Part shown: positions 49,946-63,791 of the stretch, piece by piece
Numbering within the stretch: the first letter of the stretch is position 1
Layout: each line of letters begins with the position of its first letter
DNA from: Condylostoma magnum
Taxonomy: Eukaryota; Ciliophora; Heterotrichea; Heterotrichida; Condylostomatidae
Assembly: GCA_920105805.1 (NCBI GenBank)
Contig: CAKKTI010000006.1
Coordinates: 62,001-126,000 of the forward strand
Length of the DNA: 64,000 nt
Direction: 5' to 3'
Position numbers and translations under genes: made by a program
The notes under the pieces: generated by a model
Databases searched by the model: none
What the model saw: the letters and a program-made list of their open reading frames with translations, nothing else
What the model was told of the DNA's origin: nothing

Positions 49946-50340
49946 ATTTTTATAGTATTATATAATTATTCTAATCTTATATAGTAATTATGGTACTTTT
50001 AATAATACATGCATGGTCGATATATGGATAATTTGTTAGTTTAATATAATAGCTTGTAAGTTTGTTCATGATTTGTGTATTAAAGGGCTGAAAAATAAAT
50101 ATTACTAATATTAAGTTGAATTCTAATAGGACATAGATCTAGAATGATATGCATAACATTATATTTGCTGTGATATTAACCAAGTATATTCCATTATTTC
50201 TTCTATCATATTAATAAACTTCTTAAACATTTTATATCATCAATATAAACAAAACTATAAAGTCTTTGATTCATGGATATACATGGTTCTAGAAGCAATT
50301 GGTAGGATATCAATCACTCTCTCTTAATAAATAATTAAAT
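49946..50340. other. AT-rich intergenic stretch
   Basis: 395 bases with no convincing frame on either strand; it separates the divergent small basic gene and the unresolved stretch downstream. Nothing recognisable. Confidence 0.5.
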
Positions 50341-51120
50341 ATGACTTATCTGCTTGCTAGAAATCTGATATATAATTATAGACAAAGAGATAAGTTTAGA
50401 GGGTTTTAGGTGAGAATGTCTTTTAAGTTTAAAGAGTATATAGGATTTAGTTTGGCAAGATTATACAAATGCAGAAATTAATGGTAAAACTGATATTTTA
50501 GATTATTAAATTATCGCATATTATTTTCAAAAGACTTGTTTGCTGGATACCTAAATACTTATGAGAGAAATGTTACTTAGCAGTATATGTTTTAATTGCC
50601 AATATTAAAGTACAAACTCATCTTCTTACCTACAGTCAAGGTTATATCAGCAGAGTTTTACCTATATAGATCTTATGGACACACTGCCTTTTATATTGCA
50701 GCTAATCATTTCATCTATATAATGAATTTATCTACTTATTATGTTCCTCCAGAACATACTTAGGAATTTGGATAAGTGGGCTTTGCTGTCTAGTCCATAC
50801 TTAACTGTATATACGTCTATGCATGCTAAAAGTCCATACTGAGTATACATTTATTTTTATAAACGAAAGAAATGTAGTTTCTCTTATAAATCATAGTCAA
50901 TTTTATGAACAGTGGATACAAAAGTACTAATTTCTACTACATTTGATATTTAGCCCAATACCTTTATTATGATAGTATTTTCCCTTAAACTCAAAGACTT
51001 ACAGTCCAATCACAAATTTAACTTGGCAAATCCACTAAAATTCCATCCTTTTTCGATCTAATTGCAATAAAACTCCGTCTATCACAGCTGTTAATAATAA
51101 ATAGTTTAGGCTAGTTTTAG
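50341..51120 (+). CDS. Probable gene, frame unresolved
   Basis: Two overlapping frames both stay open with no required stop. The frame from ATG 50341 starts like a mitochondrial or basic leader (MTYLLARNLIYNYRQRDKF) and continues to TAG codons at about 51110, just before the HSF start in the same frame. A second frame contains more acidic, soluble-looking sequence in its first half (KEISLEGFRWECLLSLKS, QDYTNAEINGKTDILDY) and ends in TAA TAA TAA near 51090. Neither shows a known domain. One or more 15-16-nt introns switching between them are likely. I record it as probably coding, without a product. Confidence 0.35.
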
Positions 51121-51156
51121 TTTTACATAAATCTTGATATAAAATCTAGTACAAAG

Positions 51157-52351
51157 ATGGTAAAACGATAGGCTTGTATGCAGCCAGCTAAGTTTATAAA
51201 AATTATTTACGAAATATTGCAATGCAATAAGTACAATGGCATAATATCTTGATCAAAGGATGGAAAAGCTTTCTCTATTCTAGATCCGCGTAAATTGTCC
51301 GAGAAAATCTTACCAAAGTTTTTTAAGCTTCTTAAATTCAAAAGTTTTGTTCGCTAGTTGAATTTCTATGGTTTCAGACGATGAAAGGGAAGCTAAAACA
51401 AATACTTTAATGTCTTATTTTAAAGAAATAAGTAAAGAAACCTTTTATTCATTAGGAGAAAATCATCTACTAAAAATTCACCATATACAAAACAGTAAGG
51501 TTTGGCTATTGATAAGATTATATAGGATATATAAGATCTAAAGTCATAGAAAGGCCATATTTATTAGGCTTTATAAGATCTTAATAGATTAAATTAAAAT
51601 TGCTTAGACACAATCAATTTAATACTAGATTAACGAGATAAAGTAGGGCCTATTTGTAAGGAAATTTTAGCTAGTTCCATTAAGCAAACTATTATCGATG
51701 AACCAAAGAGTAAAACTCTGAACTAGCTAAAGAATGTAGACTAAATTCTATGCTTGCAGGAACGCAAGTAAAACATGCACATGCAAAAGCTGATTAATCA
51801 GATAAACGATGCTTTTCAAAGGCAAATGGTTATACAGTCGAGTGATTCATCAGATAGTGATGATGACTCAAGCCTATTTTCAGAAGGGTCTCTCTAGTTT
51901 ATAAGCTTACCTACTTAAAGTAAAATGGCATTATAATCTATAACATTTATATCAAATGCAAGTATACAAAAGATGAGCGAAGGCAATCTTAATGTTTTCG
52001 TCAAATGTTTCTGGTAATTTAGCAATTTACTTAATTTTAATTTTAACAGAGAATGGAAAGGATGGCAGATTAGAATGTAATTTGTAGCTATGGTGGAGAT
52101 AATATCATTGATAGTTAAAGCCTAGTATAGAACAGGCAATTCTTTACCAGCTCAATTAGCAATTATTGAATTACTGTCAGGCTAAGCATTCAGCAAAATC
52201 TAAGAACAGACAATCTAAAGATATCATTCACAATAGATTGAATGCAATAGAAAAATACATTAATTATTTCAATATGAGTGTAGAAAGTTTATGTGAGGTA
52301 CAAGCTACTTTATTAGGTATCAGTAAATTTAAAGATAAAAGTCAGTTATAA
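51157..52351 (+). CDS. HSF: Heat shock transcription factor
   Basis: 392 residues in two exons (51157-52006, 52023-52351). Residues 9-110 are the HSF DNA-binding domain: PAKFIKIIYEILQ, GIISWSKDGKAFSILDP, KILPKFFKLLKFKSFVRQLN, FYGFRRW, and the wing YFNVLFQRNKQRNLLFIRRK. The Trp of ISWS is TGA. A heptad-repeat trimerisation region follows (IQDIQDLKSQKGHIYQALQD). An acidic Ser/Asp patch lies near residue 235. HSF trimers bind nGAAn elements and drive chaperone genes. ATG 51157 is used, with 51178 also possible. The stop is TAA 52349-52351. Confidence 0.92.
52007..52022 (+). other. 16-nt spliceosomal intron in HSF
   Basis: GTTTCTGGTAATTTAG. Upstream the frame reads ...GNLNVFVK, downstream a frame one base later reads SIEQAILYQLNQQLLNYC and runs without interruption to the TAA. 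Removing these 16 bases joins them. Same length and TTTAG/TTAG end as the intron in the CFAP73-like gene. Confidence 0.8.
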
Positions 52352-53487
52352 TGCTTGCAATAAATTTTACTAGTGATTATGAAAGTGTTACCCTTCATCA
52401 ATCATAATATCTGGGAAATTGTCAAAACTGGATTTAAAGTTGTCCCAGAAAATCAAGTTTAGCCAATTCGATTTAAAATAATTAAAACCTGAAAAATTAC
52501 TTGCATTAAGATGAGTAATTTATACTTAATTAAACAAACTTGTAAATTTAAAGCGTTATTCTTATTAGTAAGGGCAAATTTAAATTACTTTACAAGTTAA
52601 AAGGAAGGCACATTTCTACTGTAGTAAGGGCTAGCGAATCAAATACATATACAAAATCTAATTTTCTAAAAGATTATTAGCCTGTATTAAAGCATCATTT
52701 TCAAGCAAAAAATTAAAAGAAAAAGTAAGCTGATAATAATCCTTCTAAAAGTAGTAAAGACTTCATCAATTTAAAGATTGGCATAATAAGCACTGTGTGA
52801 GGATACTATTAGTTGAAACTACTATTATACAGGATGATGAAATTAATTAATATTTTTATAGAAGCTCATCACCGTATGCAGTGGAAAAGAACAATAAATA
52901 TATAACAGAAATTGCATATTACTGAATACTTACAATGTAGCAAGTTTTATATGTGATTGTAGCTTCATTTGTATAATTTTAATTTTAGTGTTTTTGTAAC
53001 ATATTGGCTTACTTCTTATACTTATTAAGATATTAAGGAGGTATTTTAAAATTAAACCAACACGAAATGTATTAAGTATTATAAGTCAACTTGATAGATA
53101 TACAAAAGTCCCTGGTATTAATATCAAAATGTTGTATCAATCTATAAAATGAGTAGCCAATTTACTAAATTAATAGTATAGACCTTACATACTTGCCCTT
53201 AATACTACCCACTTTCAATTGTTTGTAACATTTTAAACATAAAATTTAAGCTTTTGATCTGATTATTTATAAATCTTAAGAGGATATTCTAAAGATGATA
53301 TTAATTTAATGATTAACTCTAGTACCTTAGTATCGAAAAGTTGTTTATATTATTCGTCTTAAAAGTTATGAAATCAATATAAATTTATTACTTTTTTCAT
53401 TGTCTTCCCAACTTCAGTGCATATTTTGATTTTTTACTGAGTGGTTTATAAGATATTGCAGTGATGTTATAATTTTCATTATTAAAA
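52352..53487. other. Long AT-rich stretch, mostly without gene
   Basis: The longest gene-poor interval of the window (1136 bases). A 73-codon frame (52379-52600, starting MKVLPFINHNIWEIV) follows HSF by 28 bases and could be a small gene or a 3' extension, but its composition is weak. From 52600 to 53487 I see no convincing coding frame, structured RNA, repeat or terminal inverted repeats. It could hold a noncoding RNA or regulatory DNA; nothing in the sequence shows this. Confidence 0.4.
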
Positions 53488-54935
53488 ATGACTACAATAA
53501 CACAATTTCAAGATCTCGACGAATGGCCTCTAACTAAGTAATACCTTGCAGCTGAATTCTTTTTATCAGAAGAAAAACCACTGAACATTAACGAATCCCA
53601 AAGAGTTTCCTTAAGTGCCCTCCATCTATAAATTTCTTACGGAGAATGAAAATACAATATTAACGTACCTGAGTTCCAGTCATGTTCTATAAGCGAAAGA
53701 CGTAGAAAGGAAGAAGGCTGGTAGAAATTAGGAAATATAAGCAAAAAGGCTGCAATGAGGAAATTTGTAGATTTGGTAAGCAATTTGTTTCCTTATTGAT
53801 CAAAACAAAACTGGGTATTTTCTAAATTCTAGCCAGAGTGGGAAAAAATTGAACTGTAGGCAGATACAAATCGCAATTAAAACAGAAGAAACAATATGCG
53901 GCCCCCTATTGCATCACCTGCTAACTAAACTAATCGATTCAGGTCAACAGATAATCGAAGCCCCACTAATATTTCTCTGCATTCTGCTTCCATGGATGCT
54001 AAAGATGCCATATACAGGATCAAAAGTAATAATATAAGTTAATTTCATGATGTCAATAAGGAATCTCTGTATTACAGACTTCCTGTTATATCTAAATCTA
54101 GATACAGCTAGCAGTAAGGGTAAAACTTTTTGAAGTCCTTTGTAGAAGGAATGCAAAGTCATAAAGCAAAGCATATTAGGTAGACTAGTGCTAGGAAGAA
54201 TCCTTAGTACCCTGATATACAGAAAGTGAAAACTATTTAGGATCATTAGGAGTTAGATTAAGATTTGCAGGAGTTTTATGATAAACTATAGTAAATTGAA
54301 GATACTGATTTTGATGCTAAAATTCAAAAATCAATTGATAAAACTAGGAAAAGCCATTTTTAGGAATTTATTAAGAAAAGATTCGAAATTGTGAATATTC
54401 TTATAGAAATGTTTTAGAAATTAACCTTTGAGGATCTGGTAGCACAGTAATTAAAAGACTCATTTAAGAAGACATTAGACTATAATGACAAATTTATCAA
54501 TAATTAATTTAACTAGAAATGCAAATTAGAGGATTCATTGAGTTAAAGTTAATCTTAGTATGAATAACTGAAAAGTGCATTGAAAACGATTAATTCTATT
54601 ACGCAGAGTAAACGTTTAAATCAGTAAAAAGAAATGAAAAAATTACAAAAGAGTGCGTAAATATTAGATGAGAGTAATTGTTAATTATTAGAAAGCTTAC
54701 TATAGACATACTAAAATTAAAGGTAAGCATTAATAATAATAGATGAGCAATACTAGAAAACCAACAAGGAAAATGAAAATATGCGTTAGATCCTGCAGAC
54801 CTTATAATACGAAATTCCCTTTGATGATAAAAACGACGAATTTCAATTTATGCAGAAAGATGATAAAGATAAACTAATACAAAGATTATCTGAAATTGAT
54901 GGAAAGATAGAAAGGCTACGCAAAATGTATGATAA

Positions 54936-54939
<4 letters not shown>
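53488..54939 (+). CDS. Acyl-CoA-binding-domain protein with long coiled coil
   Basis: 483 residues, one frame. The N-terminal 110 residues fit the ACBP four-helix fold: EWPLTKQYLAAEFFLSE, VSLSALHLQISYGEW in the place of the LYALYKQA helix, EEGWQKLGNISKKAAMRKF for the KWDAWxxLKGxSKExAMxxY segment, and LVSNLFPYW at the end. The canonical YKQAT tyrosine/lysine pair is changed, so ligand affinity is uncertain. The remaining 370 residues are disordered and then coiled coil. ACBD proteins tether organelles or carry acyl-CoA. The stop TAA 54937-54939 overlaps the stop of the converging TTLL gene in one TTAA. Confidence 0.75.
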
Positions 54940-56663
<1,724 letters not shown>

Positions 56664-56709
56664 ACGTTTGTATCTTATTGAGGATAAGGGAATACTTCGT
56701 ATGTTAAAT

Positions 56710-57258
56710 TTAACTCCCTATTACATTAATATTTATTAGCTGATTAAGACTAACTTTAGCTAGTAAGGTTTGAATTATAATGTATTTTAGAATCAAGTTA
56801 AGTAAAGGTAATATAAGTAAAACAACACTTAATATAAACTTATAATAGTTAAATTCATATTAATTTTCTAGATCATGATAACTATCTGAATATATTTTCC
56901 TTCTCTCTTCCTTTATAATTGGCTCATATTTCCCGTATATATACTTAGCATCATTTCAAAGAATACAAGATGACATGTAATCCCCAACTGATAAATATGT
57001 TTTGCATAAAATTACAGCCATTACACATCTAGAAGCAGAGATATTATAGCTTCTTCCTTTTTCAAGTAGTTTACCTTTGTATAAAATAGGAAAAATGCCT
57101 AAGAATGCAATACGGTTTATTCATCACATTAAATCCATTTTTAGAAGTGACTTTTCAATCGTGTAATGTTCTTCCTGGGTAAGAAATGGTAGGTTTAAGC
57201 ATTCAATTGCGTGAATTCTTCTGTAGATGTATATTTGACCTATAAGTCCAAATCCCAT
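56710..57258 (-). CDS. Small membrane-associated protein, 182 aa
   Basis: One frame from ATG 57258 to TAA 56712-56710. A short N-terminal hydrophobic start (MGFGLIGQIYIY), a helical middle (LLKMDLMWWINRIAFLGIF; CVMAVILCKTYLSVGDYMSS) and a C-terminal anchor FILSVVLLILPLLNLILKYI. The plan (several helices and a strong near-C-terminal TM) resembles small ER or mitochondrial membrane proteins. No family recognised. On the same strand, 46 bases before the TTLL gene. Confidence 0.6.
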
Positions 57259-57376
57259 AAAATATGGTATGATATTTATAATACAATTTATCAAATATAA
57301 TCAACTTATATAACAATATAACTAAAACAATCCGATTAGTCTATCAAAAATGTAATAAATTATATAATACAATAAA

Positions 57377-58759
<1,383 letters not shown>

Positions 58760-58876
58760 TTAAATAATTAATACTGTTTTTCATTTATGTTCTGATTAAT
58801 TCTAAAATACCATAAATCCGTGTTTAACCATTTACTTAAAACATTTATTCATCAAACAACTATTTTACTAATCATT

Positions 58877-59551
58877 TTAATTTTTGACTCTTTTGTAAGG
58901 TTCTCCTGAATTCTCTAAATACCTGTTAATTCTTCTGTATAAAACTTACAATAAAATTTTAGTAAAAGTGCGCGCTTATAAGGAATCCACGACAATTTGC
59001 ATTCTTTCCTTATCAACATCCTCTAGAGCATGTGGACACTCTGATTACACCATTAATATTATTTCTCCTAGTACTTCATGCGATACTTTTCTAATTTTCT
59101 CTGCAAATTCCAGCTTGTCTTCAAATGATATACCATTTTGCACCTTTTCCTCTGCTATGACATGATTTTGTGCGCTAACCTCATCAACAGAGATCTTATG
59201 CTTTTTACAATATCTTTTCATATGTTTGTCCATCAATGTTGCCTGTTATACAATCAAAGATCCAGGAACATTGTAATCTCGACAATTTTGCCAGATTAGG
59301 CTTAAATCAGCAATAGCCTCAGTTTGATTTTTATACTCGTTATTATCAAGCTTTTACCTAGCTGTTTATAAGTCCATTGGATTAGTGATTATTGCAGGGT
59401 AGTCAGGTAGTCCGAGAGCTAGATAATCTACAGGATACCAGAAATTCTCGCTTTCTGGGACTTCTTTGAGATGTTCTATTAAATCCTCAATTTACTTTTT
59501 ATCTTGAGGTGGCATCGTCTCAGATTATTACTCGGTTGTCTATTCACTCAT
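58877..59551 (-). CDS. BET-type bromodomain-NET protein
   Basis: 224 residues, one frame. Residues 15-105 are a bromodomain: FWYPVDYLALGLPDYPAIIT, NPMDLQTARQKLDN, LSLIWQNCRDYNVPGS with the acetyl-lysine-contacting Asn (YN). Residues 140-205 are an extraterminal (NET) domain: GISFEDKLEFAEKIRKVSHE, VLGEIILMVQSECPH, RMQIVVDSLQARTF. A single bromodomain plus NET is the plant and protist BET form. It would read acetylated histones and recruit chromatin factors. The ZA loop WPF triad is altered to WYP. Start ATG 59551; the stop is TAA 58879-58877. Confidence 0.92.
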
Positions 59552-59609
59552 ATTTTTATTAGTGTAAATTTCATAGTAAAATATGCATAAAACATGTACT
59601 TTAAATATA

Positions 59610-61784
59610 TTAATTTTTAGATATGTTCAAGTCAGCTGTAAACTCGGAAAATGTGACAGGTCCTGAACTCAGTAAAGATTACTCTGTAAAATCGCTGTGA
59701 AAGAGACTCATGAATTATTTTCGTTGTAAAACAGATCTTTTAGTCGAAGCTATTGAATTGAAGGAAGATTCTGACTCGTTTTACTTTGTTTTTATAAGTT
59801 AGCTTGCTTGTCTTGAGTTTTCATAGTCTGTAGAAGTTTCATTTTAAGAGTCTTATAGTTATGATGTGTAGAATTATTTAAATTTTGCATTTTTTACAGT
59901 GTCTAATCCTTTATAGAAAAATATTTCAAGCTTTTTCAGGGATTTTATATTAAGTTTATCGAAGTTTTCCTAGTTTTGTATTAAATCTATTCTTTATTTC
60001 ATTTAATCGATTTAATTATCTAAAAGATCAATTTATTTGTTTTGGTTTTAAATATAGCTTTCATTTTTACTGTGTTTTTCCTCAAATTAGTTAAATTCAT
60101 CCTCTAAAAACCCTTAACTTTCCCTTATATCTCCATTATGCTGAGAGATTAATTAGATCTATGACTCAATTCTCTAAATCAGTTACTTTTGCTATTAAAT
60201 TTTAGCAATAACGAATTTCATAGTATTATCAGCTTTTAACTTATACTAGCCAGGCTTTAATACATTTCCATACTACCTTTTACTCATTAGCTTTTAATCA
60301 ATTATTATATCTCCTACATCCGGATACCATAGCTCTAAGATCTGAAACTGCCCCTAAGAAGGAATACAACTCTAAGGGTTAAAAAGCATTTAGTTCTCCC
60401 TTTACACATCAGCTTCTAATGATTAAATCTCAGCGATTAATTTCTCAATTATCACCTATTTTCCCTGCTATGTTTCCTTTAACTACAGTTTCAACTCCCG
60501 TATATCATTCTAATAACTTTTCAGTACATTCTGATCCCCCTTTATATTTTAGGCGATTCTATTAGTAATAGTTTAGGCCTTTCCTCCGAATCTAAGAGTA
60601 CTTAAGGTTAGCTCGTATTGTGTAGCAGTGGGTGTAGCCGTGCAGATGACTCTGGTGAGTGAATTTCCCCCTAGAGACGATGATAGGATTTTAGTCAAGT
60701 TAGAATTTCTGTAAGGAATGTGAGTCTCAAATCTACAATTCTAGTTCTCTGCTAGCTTCATTATCACCTAGCACAAATGAAATAAACTCTTATTGATGTG
60801 TTTACCCTCTGTTAATAAAGTGTCTTGGCTTCTTGGACTATTTACATTAGATTTCTTACTTTAGTGTCTGGCTTTAGGGACATCGGTTGGAATTTCTTGC
60901 AGGTTGTTTACTCTTTCACTTCCTGCTAAATCTATGAAGTTGACTAAACTTTCGATTTAATAACAGTTTTAAGTAGTTTCAGAGTATCTTATGTATTAGA
61001 TCTTTATTCTGAAAATAGTATGAGATCTAGAGCTGTGGTGGTTCATTGTTGTGCTGGCGTAGTGTCTGTTGTGCTCCCCTAGGTTTATTAACTCCATGGC
61101 TTATTCTATACTGGAGACATCAAACTAAACCGCTCCCTTTACCTAGAAGTTCTTTTATTGGTCTTCAACTATTGTCAACTAATTAAACTGCTTATTACTC
61201 GAAAACAAGTCGTATATATGCTCGTTGTATATTTCCCAATAAGAAATTGAAAGCTTGAATTTACTACTACTACCACATTACTACTAATGTCCAAAAAGAT
61301 CCTACAAAGCCATGAATATAATTCCATCTGTTCTATTAAAATTTTCGTTAAAACTTCTAGTAGTGCTTTGGCAACTTATTTTGCTAGTAGAACGTTTTAG
61401 ATTTCTTCTTTCAGCTTTGGTATAAACTATACTGTCTTAATTTGCGGAATCTGAGCCCATTAACGTAAAAGTTTTCCCAGAGCCTGTTTACCCGTAAGCA
61501 AAAACTGTAGCATTGAATCCTTGTAGAGCTGAGGTTATTACAGGTCTAACAACAGAGTTAAATACATCTCTATTAGAAAAACTAGGGCCAAAACACCTGT
61601 TGTATTAGAAATTTTGGGAAGAATTAAGACTTTTCTTTGCATTTTTCAGATAGTTTGAAGCTCTTGGGTCTAAATATATTGCGTTTTCTGTACATTTTCA
61701 GATTATTTTATCGTTTTCCTCTATTTCTCTTTGATTTAAAGGTCTAAGACGTAGTGATACATGGACTCTTTCTTTTTATGACAT
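59610..61784 (-). CDS. Kinesin, N-terminal motor (kinesin-7-like)
   Basis: 724 residues, one frame. The motor domain fills residues 1-360: VHVSLRLRPLNQREIEEND, ITSALQGFNATVFAYGQTGS then GKTFTLMG (P-loop about 98-105), SISYWEIYNEHIYDL, FIDLAGSERVNNLQEI with the switch II DLAGSE, HINKSLFHLC and IPYRNSNLTKILSSSLGGNS. Opening VSLRLRPLNxRE with a Trp-Lys after it, and AxQGFNAT, are closest to kinesin-7/CENP-E motors, which move to microtubule plus ends. The rest is coiled coil and tail. Start ATG 61784; stop TAA 59612-59610, 58 bases before the bromodomain gene. The subfamily is tentative. Confidence 0.88.
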
Positions 61785-61920
61785 ATATTTTTACAAAAAT
61801 CGTTAAATACTTAAATAATGGATTTGTTTTAAGTATTGAATTAGTATTAGACAGAGTTAAGTTAACAAATTATCATAAAAATAGGAAAGAATATATATTC
61901 TATTACTTGTTTATGTAAAT

Positions 61921-62343
61921 ATGGATTATACTGGCTTAGTATTCAACAACGAAAAGAAGCTATATTTAGTTAGTAACAAAGTATTAAGTAATATTAATCA
62001 AATGAAGTTAAATAATTTTGAAATACTCTAGCATCAACAAAGCTTTTCTATAGAAGGGCTTTTGTTCATTTTTCATAGTCTTGCTAGCTTTCTAAAACAA
62101 AAATTAATCTGTTTTACGTGCTTTTGGCCATTTTCTACCTTTAAGACCACGTTTGTTATTATTATCTCGGTATTTTTTATCTAGAAATACTTGCAAAACT
62201 TGACACTCTAGCACCCTTTTTTGGAGTATTTTCAAAAGACAAAAATCTTCCTTTATACTACATTTTATACTTTTATTACGAATGCTTGAAACTTGGAGTC
62301 TATGGTGAAAGTGTTCTATTTTCTAAGACTAATTCGAATATAA
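61921..62343 (+). CDS. Small membrane protein, 140 aa
   Basis: One frame from ATG 61921 to TAA 62341-62343. After a polar first third (MDYTGLVFNNEKKLYLVSN) come hydrophobic segments SIEGLLFIFHSLASFL and TTFVIIISVFFIQKYL. No known motif. Few Gln-coding stops occur in it, supporting coding. It converges on a minus-strand gene whose stop is 17 bases away. Existence moderately supported. Confidence 0.45.
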
Positions 62344-62359
62344 ATCTAAAATTATTGTA

Positions 62360-62917
62360 CTACTTTTCTAATTGAATATCGCTCACTTTAGTATCAATAT
62401 CTTTAATATTTTTCACTGAAATAGTTTGCATTGGCTTATCATCACACATTGAGCTTAATTTATCCTTGAAGATTTTAAATTCTCCTTATTCTATTTTGCA
62501 TCACCTATTTTATATGATTTGTTTCATTCCTTATCTAAACCTGAACAACTCTCCTTCGATTTAGTTGCAAGGGTTATCAGCTTAATCCATGCTTAGTTCT
62601 TCATCGCCGAATGATGGTAGTATTATGTTTTCCTATTTAAAATTTGGTTAAATCTGAAAACTGTCTTCAATCTGAAAGCTGTCTTTATTATATTCTTTAG
62701 TATGTTTGAGCGAGTCGTTTAAGTCAGGCTAGTTTACTTATTTTATTTCTAGTATCTGTAGATTTTCTAATATAATTTCACTTGGTTATCTACTCTGATA
62801 GTCTGAGGCCTTATTACAGATTTAGTTTCCCATTATTTGAATTAATTATGGACTTAAGAAAATGCTTAATAAAATCAAGGCTATCACAACTAATTTAATC
62901 AAAAAATTATTATACAT
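62360..62917 (-). CDS. Signal-anchored protein of unknown function (or C-terminal extension of CEP44)
   Basis: 185 residues from ATG 62917 to TAG 62362-62360. Opens with a strong hydrophobic anchor NNFLIKLVVIALILLSIFL and continues as an acidic soluble domain (QPDLNDSLKHTKEYNKDSF, LPSFGDEELSMD, FKDKLSSMCDDKPMQ). It is in the same frame as CEP44 and begins immediately after the TAA I take as the CEP44 stop. If that TAA is read as Gln, the two would be one protein of 476 residues. CEP44 has no membrane helix in other organisms, so I prefer two genes. Confidence 0.5.
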
Positions 62918-63790
62918 TTAATACTGAATTTCCGTAATATCCATGTCATTACTGAAACTCAAAGTGTTTTTAAAGTGCTGCTTTTAAATAGGTTGAACTG
63001 CTCGCTAATTAGCTTCTTCTATTAAACACTCTCTATTCTACCGCTCTAATCTGCCCACTTTCTACCCTATTACGCTTATTTTAGCATTAGACTTTTGCAT
63101 GAAGCTGTCTAATTTATTGTCTACATTTTCTAGTCTATTAGAAACCTCAGCTACCCTCATTGCAAGTTGCCTTATAACTAAACTTACCTCATTATCCTTA
63201 AACTCTTCTTAATACGGACTACTAGCCCCAGACTCAAAACCATATCCTGTACTTTGTCTATGAGGTGTTTCATACAAGGACTGCTTTTAACTCATTAGAT
63301 CAATAGACTCATCCATAGTAGGAGGAATGGGTAGTGGTCTTGATGTATTCCTTGACGAGCTGATTGACCTAACAGATGTTTGTCTTTTCAACTTAGGAAA
63401 TCTTAGTAGTTCTATATGTTTATGCTTTATAAGTCTTATTACATCTATAAGCATCAGAATTTTCCGCTCAGCATATCCAGTTGATAGGAATTGACCAATT
63501 GTTAGAACTGTTCTAAAGTTGAATTGGTTTCTCAGCAGTTTGTAAGCTTGTTCTAAGAATTAGTAGTCGTTTGCATCGTCGAATTGTATTCCTATATGCC
63601 TGTAAAATTAATGAATAAGTGAGGAGTATTATAGTAATATGAATTGGAAGATCTGTAGTATTGCCACTGGGTGTCCTTAGTAAATTCTGATTTAAAGTTA
63701 CAGTTCTTCTTATATTTCGTAGGGATATTATACTTGTTTTAGCTCTCTTCTCAGGGTTTCCAAGTTACACTTTAGATTACCAACTGACAT
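62918..63790 (-). CDS. CEP44: CEP44-like centriolar protein
   Basis: 290 residues, one frame. The N-terminal 125 residues match the CEP44 domain: MSVGNLKCNLETLRRELKQV, GHPVAILQIFQFILLQYSSL, FLEQAYKLLRNQFNFRTVLT, IGQFLSTGYAERKILMLIDV. The domain binds microtubules and in animals helps turn centrioles into centrosomes; in a ciliate it would act at basal bodies. After a Ser/Pro linker a short coiled coil (LAMRVAEVSNRLENVDNKL) matches the rest of the family. The start is 1 base from the stop of the upstream methyltransferase gene. The TAA stop 62920-62918 is followed directly by the ATG of the next frame-sharing gene. Confidence 0.85.
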
Positions 63791-63791
63791 G

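Noticed and set aside
53849-54246. Standard-code frames on both strands inside the ACBP-domain gene
   Set aside because: The third frame carries the ACBP fold and continuous coiled coil from 53488 to 54939.
59623-59990. Plus-strand frame beginning MFKSAVNSEN
   Set aside because: It lies antisense to the kinesin tail, whose frame is continuous with the motor domain to TAA 59612-59610.
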